A stretch of DNA of 64,000 nt from Armigeres subalbatus (GCF_024139115.2 NW_026943182.1:260203-324202), one strand, 5' to 3'. Shown: positions 43,713 through 54,410, counted from the stretch's first letter. Notes: a model not told the origin generated them from the letters alone. Numbers and translations: made by a program.

Positions 43713-44040
43713 GCAGCTGGCTTGCTCGGCTTCGCCCGAGTGTTTGGTGTGCGCAGGTTTAGAGGAAACGGCGGAACACGTGTTGTTCGTGTGCTCACGT
43801 TTTCGCGCAATGCGTGACCACATGCTTGCCACATGTGGTCTGGACACTACCCGAACAACCTAGTTCGGAGGATGTGTAAAGACGAAGTTGGCTGGAACGC
43901 CGTTTTATCGGCTATCGCCCAAATCGTCTCGGAGCTACACAGAAGGTGGCGCGTGGACTCAAGGATGGCTAGTTCAGGCGCAAATAAGAGGTGGTCCAAG
44001 GGATCGGAGTCGGCTTCATGGGTCATACCGGTGGTCATGC
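43713..44040 (+). pseudogene. R1-clade ORF2, C-terminal zinc-finger remnant
   Basis: One base past the ORF1 stop region, another frame reads SPECLVCAGLEETAEHVLFV, giving C-x2-C-x8-H-x4-C, then SRFRAMRDHMLATCGLDTT. A shift near 43857 leads into NLVRRMCKDEVGWNAVLSAI and SELHRRWRVDS. This is the extreme C-terminus of R1-type ORF2, normally about 3 kb downstream of ORF1. Its position shows that the endonuclease and RT were removed in one internal deletion. Confidence 0.78.
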
Positions 44041-44627
44041 TCTGTGGTCGAACTCGATCCTTTTATCGAACAAGTGGCCGCGCGAAGAACAACATGGTAT
44101 CGTCGCTTTCGCGGCGTCGGTCAACCAGGCGGGTTCCGAGCCCGAGGACGGAAAGGGGTCCTCGTCAAGGCTGGGGCAGGCGTAGGCCTCGCGTCGGCAA
44201 GTCCCTCTGTGTGCTGGCGAATAGGCCCTATCGCAGAAAGGTCAATTTGGGGTGCACGCGGCATCATCATTCTTGATACCAGTCGTGCAGAGGGAAGCAG
44301 GCGCGAAGTCGACCCTGCCCACCTTCCGAGGACATAGGGCGTGGTAAGGCCACCTGGAAAGCCGGCAATGCGCTGGCACGATACCATGGTGTTCTTCTAA
44401 AAAAGCGAGTCACGATGTTCGATGCTGCAAGGACACGCAGCTAACCTCGAGGGTGCGTCATGCACTGGCCCCCCTTTGAAGCATTACTTTCTGGTTGTAC
44501 CGAAGGAACGATGGGCTTGGCGGCAATGGAAACGGTTTAGCTGCTCGGGGATGCAGCCCTGCCTCCCTCATTGGAGGTGGCCCCTAACCCAGCACTTCCT
44601 GGTCAACCCAGGATGTCTGTTGAGCAG

Positions 44628-46178
44628 GGGGGGGAAATGCTTATCTAATCTTCCGGTCAATGTCATCATATAGTGCATATACTCCTGTATATATACGATT
44701 GTGATGCATCACCAGTGCTACGATGTGCACGTATTACCTGGCAATCTAACTGCATTGATTGTCTGCCTTTTCAGAATTCCCAATAAGATTCCGTTGGAAT
44801 ATCACAAATGATGGTAATTGTTTGTGGAAAGGGAAAGAAAAGTGCAGTGGGTACCGGCCAAGTTCCCCCTGGTGGTGCTAAAATGATAAGCGGGAACAAT
44901 GCCTAATTTCATTTAAATCTTTTTGTATCATTAGTGATTAGCACACGTTATTATTTTATGTGGGGGGCAAGCATGGAACATATTTTTCAACGCGGGTGTC
45001 AGGCGGCTGACCCATGCTCGACCAAAATAGTAAAATTTAGCTAGAATATTTTAATTTTGTTTGATTGTTTTTATTTTGTTTTATTTTTTGCCAAATGATT
45101 AGGAGCTTATTTTCAACATCACATAACGTAGGAGAGGGTAAAAAAGTTTGTTTTTGGAGCGATCATATAGCCTTTACCGTATAGAAAACCCCAAACAAGT
45201 GACGCGCTCGCGAGTGATTGTGGTATTTATTTATTTATTCATTGATCTATTTATTTATTGATTTATTTATTTATTTTATTTTATTTGTCCGGTGACGTGT
45301 ATTATTGAAATTGAAGTGAATTTATTGAAATTTGAGTGAAACGTTTGATGGAATGGAGAAAAGAGAAGAGTCATGTTCTTTGTGAAATGCAACATATTTA
45401 TACAACGCAAAAGGAAGTACTATTTCTATTACTATGTGTGATATGTGTTTAGGTAGATCAGCGCGTGATAAATATTTTCTGATGGTGGTGCATTTAGGCC
45501 GTTTACGTCACAGAGCTATTGAATTTTATATCAGAAATCGCGAAAATACTTGAAATAAAACTTTGTAAAATGTTTAGTATAATTATCTTTAAAAGGTATG
45601 GTTTGATTTTTGTATTCGATGAACCTAGAAGAATCGTTTTGCTCACTGAGCAGAAAGTACAAATTTGGTAAATTTAGATTTGTTCAACGGATAGTTGTTG
45701 ATAGATTGAGGATAAGAAATCGTCTGTAAATTATTTAAAAAATAAACTGTAAATAAAATCGATATTAGCATACTCTTTCGACAGCCGGCTGGCAAGAGTT
45801 TAAATAAAAACAGGTAAACAACATAGTCTGTGGGTCGAATTGCCAGCTTGAGGCAAACCTCCATGACCTACCTTACCCTACCAAACCACCAACTCCGTAG
45901 AACTTATGAGGGCGTCGCCAAGTCGGGGGCCTCTCGTTAAGTAAGTTCTACATCAACATTTCCTTTCCTATCCCTAGTTACGGTAAAGATGGGCGTGGCC
46001 GGGAGTAGTAATCCTCATGCTTATGCTATTTTTATCTTAGATTGGAATCAAGGGTAACTCCCCACCTTGATTTCCGATAGCAATCTGGATAAGGATTCCA
46101 TAAGAAACATGAGTATCACTAGTGTCCAATCTACGAAGTAAACCGTAACAACGCTAACGCTAACGCTAACGCTAACGC
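44628..46178 (+). mobile_element. Unidentified 1.55 kb retroposon, 23-bp TSD, (GCTAAC)n tail
   Basis: A perfect 23-bp direct repeat beginning AACCCAGGATGTCTGTTGAG lies at 44605-44627 and 46179-46201. The insert ends in five TAACGC units (about 46149-46178) directly before the second copy. A long TSD and a short-repeat tail are typical of LINE-mediated retroposition. The interior has no recognisable protein. It includes a family A fragment at about 45125-45190 and TTTA-rich sequence near 45230-45290. It could be a truncated LINE 3' end or a non-autonomous retroposon. The perfect TSD suggests it is among the younger insertions here. Confidence 0.77.
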
Positions 46179-46622
46179 TAACCCAGGATGTCTGTTGAGC
46201 AGATTCCCCCTCCATTGTTTAGGAAGAAAAAAAAAAAAAAACATATAGACTTCACCTCAATTCGTTGAATTGATTTGATTGGTATATAACACTATGGGTA
46301 TCCGAGCCTTCTATCAAAAGTTCTGTTCTTGAGCAAAAAACAGCAAAAAAAAATCGTTCAAGCACAACATCGTGTGCAATTTTCGTTCATATAAAAGTGG
46401 CCAACTGACGATCCTTCCTCTAATGATAACAGGATGTAGCAATCATCGATCAGTTTTCAGTTCAGGTCAGTTTCGGATAATTTATGAGCTAACGATTATA
46501 TTGAGTATATAAACATGTGAATTTGACTGAGAAATGCCTGAGATATTGATAAGTCAAATCCGGGTCAATATGACCCGAACACCGTAAGTGTGAGTTTTTT
46601 TTGCACTGTAGGAAGGTTAATT

Positions 46623-46772
46623 ACACCACGTTGTAATGTTCACAGATATGTATTTCGACTTCGACTGTGAGGCAGTCTTCAGTGTTTCGTATTTAACTCG
46701 ACTCCGAGTACGAGACTGCCTTACAGCTGAGATCGAAATCCGAATTTGTAAAGATTACAACGTGATATTATT
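46623..46772. mobile_element. Hairpin element related to family B
   Basis: ACCACGTTGTAATGTTCACA is inverted against TGTAAAGATTACAACGTG. TATGTATTTCGACTTCGACT pairs with AGATCGAAATCCGAATTTGT, and GAGGCAGTCTTCAG with GAGACTGCCTTACAG. About 150 bp. The layout matches family B but the arms differ. Confidence 0.6.
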
Positions 46773-46975
46773 AAATGGAATAAATAGTGTGGTAGTGATT
46801 CGGTTGTGGGCACCCCCACGTATCTTTTGACAGAAAGCAGTTACTGTCATTCTGACATCTGTCATTTATTTGCTATCGAAACACGATGTTTTGTGCAGAA
46901 TACCAAACTAGATAGACACCTCTACTTTGAACTACGACCAATTTTTTTTTTCTACGCCAAAATCAACACAAAAAT

Positions 46976-49393
46976 TTTGTTAAGAAAATTATTTTGATCT
47001 TTTTAGTGGAATGTCTTCACTTGTCATAAGACGAGTTTGTACAATCCCATTTAATTCCACCACATTTTTTTATTGTTTATATAGTATAAGAGTTACTTCA
47101 ATTGATTATAATACGTTACCTAACACAACGCTCCATCTTCTGTAAATATCAACAAATATTTAGATAATTGCCATTCTTTCTCGAAATTTTTCCGGTTGTT
47201 TCATCGTAGTTCCCTGTTTTTTAAAACGAATAAGCATGGATCTGAATATTTCAAATTAAAGGAGATAACACGTATTGTTAACCACAATGCAGCCTTCTGC
47301 CTTTGTGACGTCAAAACTATTTTTTGAAAGAGAATATCTTCTATATCATTATCAGACCATCTCATTCTACTCCTGATGATCTGACTGCACCAGCTCCATA
47401 TTTTTCTCGCTGCAGTACATTTTTTTAATCTATGGGATACATCATCTATAGCTCCACAATTAGAGCATCCTTGTGTTCTCCGAATAGTGTAGGCTGAAAG
47501 CTTTTCACCGGTTGCAATGCCAATCGATTCTCTAGCGTTTTTTGTCAATCGTTGTGGAATTCTTAGCTCTAAAAGATAATTTTCTGCGCGTAAGTTGTCG
47601 TTATCGTCTGTATTATATAGCAGATTCTTAATGAAAAGAGCCTTCATTTTTGCTTCAGGATCAATTAATTTCAGACCTCCCTTCTTAAAATCTAAATATA
47701 ATTGGTTCCGTTCTACTCTGAAAATGTATCCATTCCAAATAAAATTTCCACATATTTTTTTTATCTCTGCAATGTGGCGGTTAAGCGGTGGAAAAACTTG
47801 AGCTAAATACCAAATCTTTGATAAAATAAATGTGTTCAAGATCACACATCTTTCGTATAAATTTAAATTCCGAATCTTATGCATTTGCAAATTATGCGTA
47901 ATGATTTTTAGCAATGAATCGTAATTAGCTACAACTGTAGAATACCAACTTTTACTAAACCTCATGCCTAATATTTTTAAACTATCTAATTCTTTTATCA
48001 ACTGTGGTCCTAGCCTAAGTTGGTTGATACGCATAAAACCTGATATTTCATAATTAATTTTTATCCTACCATATTTTGAGTAACACTCAAATATTGTCAA
48101 CATTATATCAAACTCTTCCACAGATCTTATAACAACATTGAAGACGTCCGCAAAGACAATAAGTTTGATAAATTTGACATAAATCAAAAATCCTTGTAAC
48201 TTTTTTGATAAAATCCGAACTAATGGTAATAATAGAATAAATAGCACCATACTTAGGGGGCAACTTTGACGTACCGAGCGAGCAATTTGAAAGGCATCAG
48301 AGAGAAACCCATTAAATGAAACACGCAAAAAAAAACTGCATATAGATTTTTAATACAATAAATAAATACTGAAGGAAATGCGAATTTTTCCAAAATTTTC
48401 CATAAATAGTCATGATTGACCCTATCGAAAGCTTTATTAAGATCAATGCTAACTAAACAAGTTTTAGATTTTTGTTCTCGCAAGATTTGGTCAATATTCT
48501 CCTTAGATCTTTTAGGTTGTCTATGCACGATTTCTTTTTCAAACACGCTTTTTGACCAGTACCAATCAACTTTTCCATACGAAGCATAACTCTTTCCGAT
48601 AAAATCTTTGTAATCACGACAGTTTGTAATCACAATTTAACATGGCAATTGGTCGGTAATCATTAGGAGATGAATTTTGATTTGTATTGTTTGGTACTAG
48701 TGTGAGTTATTCCATCAGAGAAGCCTTTCAGTGGTGAAAGTGCCCCAGAGATATAAGCATTAAAAATATCCTAAATATCATTTTAATCGAATCAAAATGC
48801 TGTAAATAAAATTCATAAGTTAGATCATCCGGTCCGGGACACTTTTTCTTTTTGGCACCCTCTAACACAAGCTTTAATTCATCTGCTGTGATACGGGCAA
48901 CTAAATGTTCTCTGTCTTCATCGTTCAAGCTTTGGTTTAGGTGATCCAATGGATCATCATCATTCATTTGCCTTAAACTTGTCTCTTTCGTAAATTGTTT
49001 TGAGAAGAATTCATACGCAAGTGTTTTTAATCTTGCCGAATTCGTTACAATTATGCCGTTACTTTCCAGTTTCAAAATTTTATTATTTTCCTGTCTTTTA
49101 ACTTGCGCAGCAATTTGAAAAACGTTCATGGTTTCACCCTGTATAATATTGAAATTACTGAATGTATCGCCTAAGTGTTTGATTCTATTTGTCTCTATTT
49201 CAAATATCCTTGATTTTATCACTTTTATATCTAAATAGGTCTCTATACCTCTGTTTCTTTTATCCGCATACTCCTTCAATTTACTGTAAAAATAATTTTT
49301 CTCTGCCGATAATGCACTTAATTGTATCTTGACAGATACGTATTTCGACCTCAACAGTAACGCCGTCTTCAGCGTCCCGTACTTGACTCGACT
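46976..49393. mobile_element. Family B palindrome split by an L1-clade insertion
   Basis: The left arm, TTTTTAGTGGAATGTCTTCA to ACAATCCCATTTAATTCCAC, ends at 47063. The continuation CACTTAATTGTATCTTGACA then TACGTATTTCGACCTCAACA resumes at 49315. Joining the two gives the same order as the complete copy at 56048. CAC is shared at the junction, so a short TSD is possible. Confidence 0.65.
47064..49314 (-). pseudogene. L1-clade non-LTR retrotransposon, 5'-truncated
   Basis: On the minus strand, the frame 49414-48728 covers the pre-RT region and the first RT motifs (KKKKCPGPDDLTYEFY). The frame 48633-48253 carries SIDLNKAFDRVNHDYLW, the first catalytic aspartate block, at about 48450-48400. The 375-codon frame 48328-47201 carries the last RT motifs and a C-terminal C-x2-C-x7-H-x4-C (CSNCGAIDDVSHRLKKC). 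The catalytic FADD reads FADV at about 48154-48143, replacing an essential aspartate, and at least two frameshifts separate the frames. The endonuclease is absent because of 5' truncation. A short A run (T on plus, 47065-47071) marks the 3' end. Inactive. Confidence 0.87.
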
Positions 49394-49534
49394 TGTTTTG
49401 TTTGACCTTTTCAAAGTGTCATAAAATGGTGTGTTTGAATTGAAAAAGTGAGTTCTAATACATATTCATACGGTAAATTTAGTCTATTTTGTGCTTAAAT
49501 AACGATTGCCATCAAAATTTCAGCTCTTAATTTT

Positions 49535-49944
49535 GCCTTTCTCGTATACTCAGTATACGTAAAGGCTATATGATCACTCAAAAACCAAACTTTTGATAGA
49601 AGGCTCGGGGACCCATAGTGTTATATACCAATCGACTCAGCTCGACGAATTGAGGTGATGTCTGTTTGTGTGTATGTGTGTATGTGTACAACATTTTGTA
49701 GACACACTTTTTGGAACTTAGCATTGGCCGAATTAGTCGCAGTAAGTTCCATTCGAGTGAGAATCCTGTCCCATTGTTTGCTATTGAAAATTGGCCAGAT
49801 TGGACTATGGGATCAAAAGTTATGGCCAAAATACTATTTTCTATGCGCAAAACACGCTAAAAAACCCACACTCATATTTTTAAGGTTTTTTTTTTGCACG
49901 AGAAAGGCACCAACACCGCTAGGTGGATTAATCAGGTTTTTTTT
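49535..49944 (+). repeat. Family A repeat, full-length copy
   Basis: This is the most complete copy. It begins GCCTTTCTCGTATACTCAG (49535), has a GT-rich microsatellite near 49664-49690, the mirrored ACGAGAAAGGC at 49898-49908, then GCTAGGTGGATTAATCAGG and a T run to 49944. Other copies are at 3249, 10191, 34437, 41468 and 54053. It gives the reference against which truncations were judged. Confidence 0.85.
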
Positions 49945-50203
49945 CATCACTTTCTTGAAACGTTGCTAAATTCGGTTGTGGGCACCTTTATTGGTTCTAT
50001 TATGGGCGCCCTCTTTTAATTGACAAATCCTTCAATATCACTGAGGTTATCAAGAAACGAATGAACAAACTTATTTGCCGTTTTTATGCATTTTCTTCGA
50101 ATTTTTATTCCATTCTTTATTTGTCAGGCACTCTGTGTTACTCAACCGCTACTGTGCCGAGATCTACTGTGATATTCCGAATATATATGTATATATTATA
50201 TAT

Positions 50204-51710
50204 GGGTCTGGGTCATTTGGCATAACGCCATTTGGCATAAGGTCATTTGGCATAAATGCCATTTGGCATAATGGTCATTTGGCATAACGGACATTTGGCA
50301 TAATTTAGAACTGCAAGAAAAGAGTGGGTCATTTGGCATAACGGACATTTGGCATAAATTTGAGCTGTGAAAGCGAAAGGGATATTTCATGTAATGTTTA
50401 GCGTAGATGAAGTAGGTCAAGCCTGTTTTCTGATAAATTTAGACTGATGGTAGACATTTTCCGGAAGAATGAAATAACAAAACGGCAGAATTGCTTCCGA
50501 GGGAGGGATCACATCCATCATTGACTTATTCTGGCCACATGCCTAATTTTAAAGTAGGGATTACATCCACCATTGCTTCAATCCGGGCATGCGCCTTAAG
50601 ACCGGATCAAATCCACCATTGCCTTAATCCGGGCAAAACCAATCAAGTCACATATGAGTTACTGCAACCAAATCAATCTGAATTGTTCTACTAATTGTTC
50701 GCCTACTTTTAAAGAACGAATCAAACCCTCCATTACCATAATCCGTGCAAGCGCTTATTTTTGAAGAAGGCATCACATCCATCATTGTCTCAATCCGGGC
50801 AAGCGCCTTCTTTTAAAGAAGGAATCACATCCACCATTGTCATAATCCAGGCAAGTGCCTACTTTTAAAGAAGGAATCACATCCTCCATTGCCATAATCC
50901 ATGCAAGCGTTTACTTTAAAAGAAGGGATCGCATCTACCATGGCCTCAATCCGAGCCTGCGCCTATTTTTAAAGAAGGGATCACACCCACCATTGTCTCA
51001 ATCCGGGCAAGCGCCTTCTTTTAAAGAACGAATCAAACCCTCCATTGCCATAATCCGTGCAAGCGCTTATTTTTAAAGAAGGGATCACATCCACCATTGC
51101 CTCAATCCGGGCATGCGCCTTCTTTTAAAGAAGGAATCACATCCATCATTATCATAATCCGGGCAAGCGCCTACTTTTAAAGAAGAGATCACAACCTCCA
51201 TTGCCACAATCCATGCAAGAGCCTTCTTTTGAAGAAGGGATCGCCTCCACCATGACCTTAATTCGGGCAAGCGCCTACTTTTAAAGAAGAGATCATATCC
51301 TCCATTGTCATAATCACATTCTTCATTGCCATAATACGGCCACACGCCTACTTTTAAAGAAGGGATAACATCCACCATTGCTCTAATCCGGGCATGCGCC
51401 TACTTTTGCATTGCATTGCAAATGCATTCTTTTCACGAGAGGATAATGTCTTTTTAATATTATTATCGACGGGAGTTATATTTACTATTCCGGAGTGTTT
51501 CCCGCACCACTTAGTCACCATTCAGCGAACGCAAAGAAAAGTTATGCCAAGTGTCCGTTATGCCAAATGACCCTTACTTTTGACGCTGGTCTCAATTATG
51601 CCAAATGTCCGTTATGCCAAATGACTGTTATGCCAAATGGCTTTTATGCCAAATGACCTTATGCCAAATGGCGTTATGCCAAATAACTTTATGCCAAATG
51701 GCCCGCTCCC
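50204..51710. mobile_element. Foldback, Mutator-like element with repeat-built TIRs
   Basis: Each terminus is about 170 bp of tandem CATTTGGCATAA words, in direct orientation at 50211-50363 and reversed at 51541-51701. The two termini match unit by unit, including a non-repeat spacer in each. Ends are GGGTCTGGG (50204) and GCCCGCTCCC (to 51710). Flanks ATTATATAT (50195-50203) and ATTATCTAT (51711-51719) agree in eight of nine positions, a 9-bp TSD as made by Mutator-superfamily elements. The core is the 52-bp minisatellite 50490-51410. No transposase. It sits in the TA tract at the left edge of the Helentron-like copy. Confidence 0.86.
50490..51410. repeat. 52-bp minisatellite with 6-unit higher-order period
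   Basis: About 17 units of roughly 52 bp have the consensus TTTTAAAGAAGGGATCACAT, then CCACCATTGCC and TCAATCCGGGCAAGCGCCTA. The variant unit AAAGAACGAATCAAACCC recurs at 50711 and 51023, exactly 312 bp apart, and the units between correspond in order. This implies amplification of a six-unit block. The array forms the core of the foldback element. Confidence 0.9.
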
Positions 51711-51719
51711 ATTATCTAT

Positions 51720-53633
51720 ATATATAAAAACCAATCTATGTATGTATGTTCGCTAACTACTTCTGAACCACTTGGCCGATTTCAACCAAATTTGGTACAT
51801 ACATTCTCTATCCTCAGAGGAAGTTAACAGAGGGGGTGGGTTGGTCATTTGGAAAAGGGGGAGGGGTGGTGGGAGGGGTTTTGTTCAGAAAACGAACAAT
51901 TCTGTGTAACTTTCAACTCCCAGGACCGATTTCAACCAAATTTGGTACAGACATTCTCTATCCTCAGAGGAAGTTAACAAAGGGGTGGGATGGTCATGTA
52001 GGAAAGGGGGAGGGTTGGTGGGAGGGGTTTTGTTCAGAAAACGAACAATTCTGTGTAACTTTCAACTCCCAGGACCGATTTCAACCAAATTTGGTACAGA
52101 CATTCTCTATCCTCAGAGGAAGTTAACAAAGGGGTGGGATGGTCATGTAGAAAAGGGGAGGGTGGTGGGAGGGTTTTGTTCAGAAAACGAACAATTCTGT
52201 GTAACTTTCAACTCCCAGGACCGATTTCAACCAAATTTTGTACACATATTCACTACGAGGAGGTAATCATATGGGAGGGATTTGGGAAAGGGGAGGGTCT
52301 GGAGGAGGGTTTTGTTTAGAAAACGGGCAATTCAAAGTAAATCATGAACCCCTGTACCGATTTCAACCAAATTTGGTACACACATTCTACATCATAAGGA
52401 AAAAGATAACAAAGGGGATGGGATGGTCATTGGAAAAAGGGGAGGGTATAGGGGAGGTGTTGTCTTTGGAAAACGAGCAACTCAGTGTAACTCCCAACCC
52501 CCAGGACCGATTTCAATCAAATTTTGTACACATATTCACTATGAGGAGCCGATCGTACGGGAGGGAAATTTGGATAAGGGGGTAGGGGTCTGAAGGAGGG
52601 TATTGTTCAGAAAACGGGCAATTTAGTGTAACTTCTGAACCCCTGTACCGATTTCAACCAAATTTGGTACACACATTTTCTATCCCTAGGAGAAGATAAC
52701 AAAGGGGTGAAATGGCCGTTGAGAAAAGAGGAAGGGTAAAGGGAAAGCGGTTGTCTTTAGAAAACGGGCAATTCAGTGTAACTCCTGACCCCCAGGACCA
52801 ATTCTAAGCAGATTAAATGATTAAATCATTCAACTCTATGATTAAAGATTATGATTAATGAATTATAATTTTTGAAAATGATGACTGATAATGATTAATG
52901 ATTAAATTCATTTTTGACAATAATTAACGATTATGAATAATAGATGAAAAAAACCGTTGGATTATGATTAACGATTACCGATCGTGATTAAATGTTGACA
53001 CACTATGTGTATGGTTAATGATTAACGATCGATATGATTAATGATTGATGATTATGAATGATCAAATTGCATAGTGATCCATAATCGAGTAACCTTTATT
53101 CCAAATTTTAAAAGGTATGATAATTATATGATAATGATTCAAGATTAATAAATAAAAGCAAGGTATGCAATGATCCAATGTTCCAGCATAACTTCTGTAC
53201 CCCTTGCCCGATTTCAACCAAATTTGGAACAAACATTCTTTTTCTTAAGAAGGCGAAGATGACAGGGATCGATCAACTCAACACTTCATCGAAATCATGG
53301 TTTGCCCAGAGAAAAGCAATGATTAAAGTGTTTCCTTCTGGACGGTAAATGTGATCATTTCTTTAAAAATAGACGTTTTTCCGGAATAAAGCATCGGTGT
53401 ATGTTTTTCCTTCTTTAGAAATAGACGTTTGCCCGGAATAAAGCGATTTTGGGTTTGATCCCATTTTCAAAATCAGTCAATGTTTTCAAATGTAATCTAC
53501 CTTCTTTTAATCAAATGATGAAATATCAATAAGAAAACACAATTATCCTTTTGACCTATTCCAATTCCGATGGTGAAAAAAACTGCGAATTAAACTGGCA
53601 ACTCCGAGCAAGGCCGGGTACATAAAGCTAGTA
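51720..53633 (+). mobile_element. Helentron-like repeat with tandem units, copy 2
   Basis: Seven units of about 148 bp each contain CCGATTTCAACCAAATTTGG or a close variant (near 51776, 51925, 52075, 52222, 52357, 52507 and 52649) with G-rich spacers. ATGATTAACGATTA words follow at about 52820-53060. The right end reads AAGGCCGGGTACATAAAGCT then AGTA at 53633. It is the uninterrupted counterpart of 30673-31852. Frames across the units (e.g. 51836-52126) are repeat by-products. The Helentron label rests on the tandem units and the CCGGGTA...CTAGT terminus and needs confirmation. Confidence 0.52.
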
Positions 53634-53639
53634 TATGTA

Positions 53640-53972
53640 TATATTCTGCAGAATCCACACAGAATCTATTTTTAGATTTCCATTGCTCATTATTGTTGTC
53701 GTTGCCAGTCCATCCTCATCGGTAATCCATTGTGTCCGTTTGTCCATGTCGTCTGTGCAATGGTTGCCATTTATCCGGGTAACATTAAAGGAATGCCTCC
53801 GAGAAGAACAAGTTGTCAGTCGTCATCAGGCAGCCCTGACGGTAAGGCGCGTACCCCACCGTATGGACTGCGGATCTAACGACTGACGAGGGTTTGGTGG
53901 AGGGGCTGGAAATCGAACCTATAACCATCCGCTTGTAAGGGGAACGAGTAGCCAACTACGTTACGGGACCCC
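53640..53972 (-). mobile_element. tRNA-headed SINE, reverse orientation
   Basis: Minus strand: GTAGTTGGCTACTCGTTCC (A-box region, about 53960-53940) and AGGTTCGATTTCC (B box, 53920-53908), followed by a body that extends toward 53640. Plus-strand sequence shows these inverted, GGAAATCGAACCT and AACGAGTAGCCA. TSD not found; the left boundary is approximate. Confidence 0.55.
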
Positions 53973-54052
53973 CTTTCTTCGAATTATTTAGTCATAGTTT
54001 ATCGGAATAATAAGCTTTATTTTTTTTGTTTTTTTTTGCGTATCTAACCATT

Positions 54053-54410
54053 GTATATACACTTTTTGGAACTAAGCGTTGACCGATTTACACGAAACAA
54101 GTTGCATTCGACGGGGAGCAGTCTTATTGTTGCCGTTGAAAATTTGACTTTTTAGACATTGCCTTCTGGAGTTGTTAACAACTTATCGGTTTTTTTCTAG
54201 GGACCCCTCATTGAAAAGAAAAACGCGAAAAAAAAGTTTAAAAAAATTGCCTGCTATATATATATGAATGATTTCAATATATGTAAATTGGTAGAACAAA
54301 ATTAATTCAACTACCTAAAATGCTATTTTGACCTTTCTTAAGTGATTATTTTCGTTACCTTCTTCAATGCACGAGAAAGGCATCATCACTGCTAGGTGGA
54401 TAATTTTTAT
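54053..54410 (+). repeat. Family A repeat, partial
   Basis: It starts in mid-element (CACTTTTTGGAACTAAGCGT) and ends GCACGAGAAAGGCATCATCA then CTGCTAGGTGGATAAT. The 5' arm is absent. Confidence 0.68.

Larger units (their letters stand above)
42000..46241 (+). mobile_element. R1-clade (Waldo-like) retrotransposon, internally deleted
   Basis: The insertion is bracketed by CATACAGACATCACC (41985-41999) and CATATAGACTTCACC (46242-46256), 13 of 15 identical, and ends in 16 A at 46226-46241. It lies at the edge of an ACAT/ACAC-rich microsatellite inside family A; Waldo elements of the R1 clade are known to target ACAY repeats. It holds a 5' leader, ORF1 (42232-43711), only the tail of ORF2 (43713-44040) and a 3' UTR. 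The 3' UTR is interrupted by the retroposon 44628-46178. The endonuclease and RT are deleted, so this copy could move only in trans. Confidence 0.82.
41468..46345 (-). repeat. Family A repeat, reverse copy split by an R1-clade insertion
   Basis: Its right arm (AATCCACCTAGTGG, GCCTTTCTCG) is at 41468-41515. The middle and its CA-rich repeat are at about 41740-41999. The remaining arm (AATTCGTTGAATTGA, GGTATATAACACTATGGG) resumes at 46257. The gap is the non-LTR element 42000-46241. A family B fragment lies at 41567-41673. Confidence 0.67.

Noticed and set aside
46149..46181. (TAACGC)n resembling a telomere-like repeat
   Set aside because: It directly precedes a perfect TSD copy and is only five units long, which fits a retroposon tail. 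Dipteran telomeres are not built from such hexamers.
47201..48328. 375-codon frame as a functional gene
   Set aside because: It is the C-terminal part of an L1-clade RT with FADV in place of FADD, frameshifts upstream and no endonuclease.
50211..50363. Regularly spaced short repeats that could suggest a CRISPR array
   Set aside because: The CATTTGGCATAA words have almost no spacers, reappear inverted at the far end, and lie in eukaryotic transposon DNA. They are TIR repeats.
51836..52585. Run of similar open frames (MGWS... peptides) suggesting a repeat protein
   Set aside because: They are translations of the 148-bp tandem DNA units; the frame is lost between units and no start or splice context is conserved.
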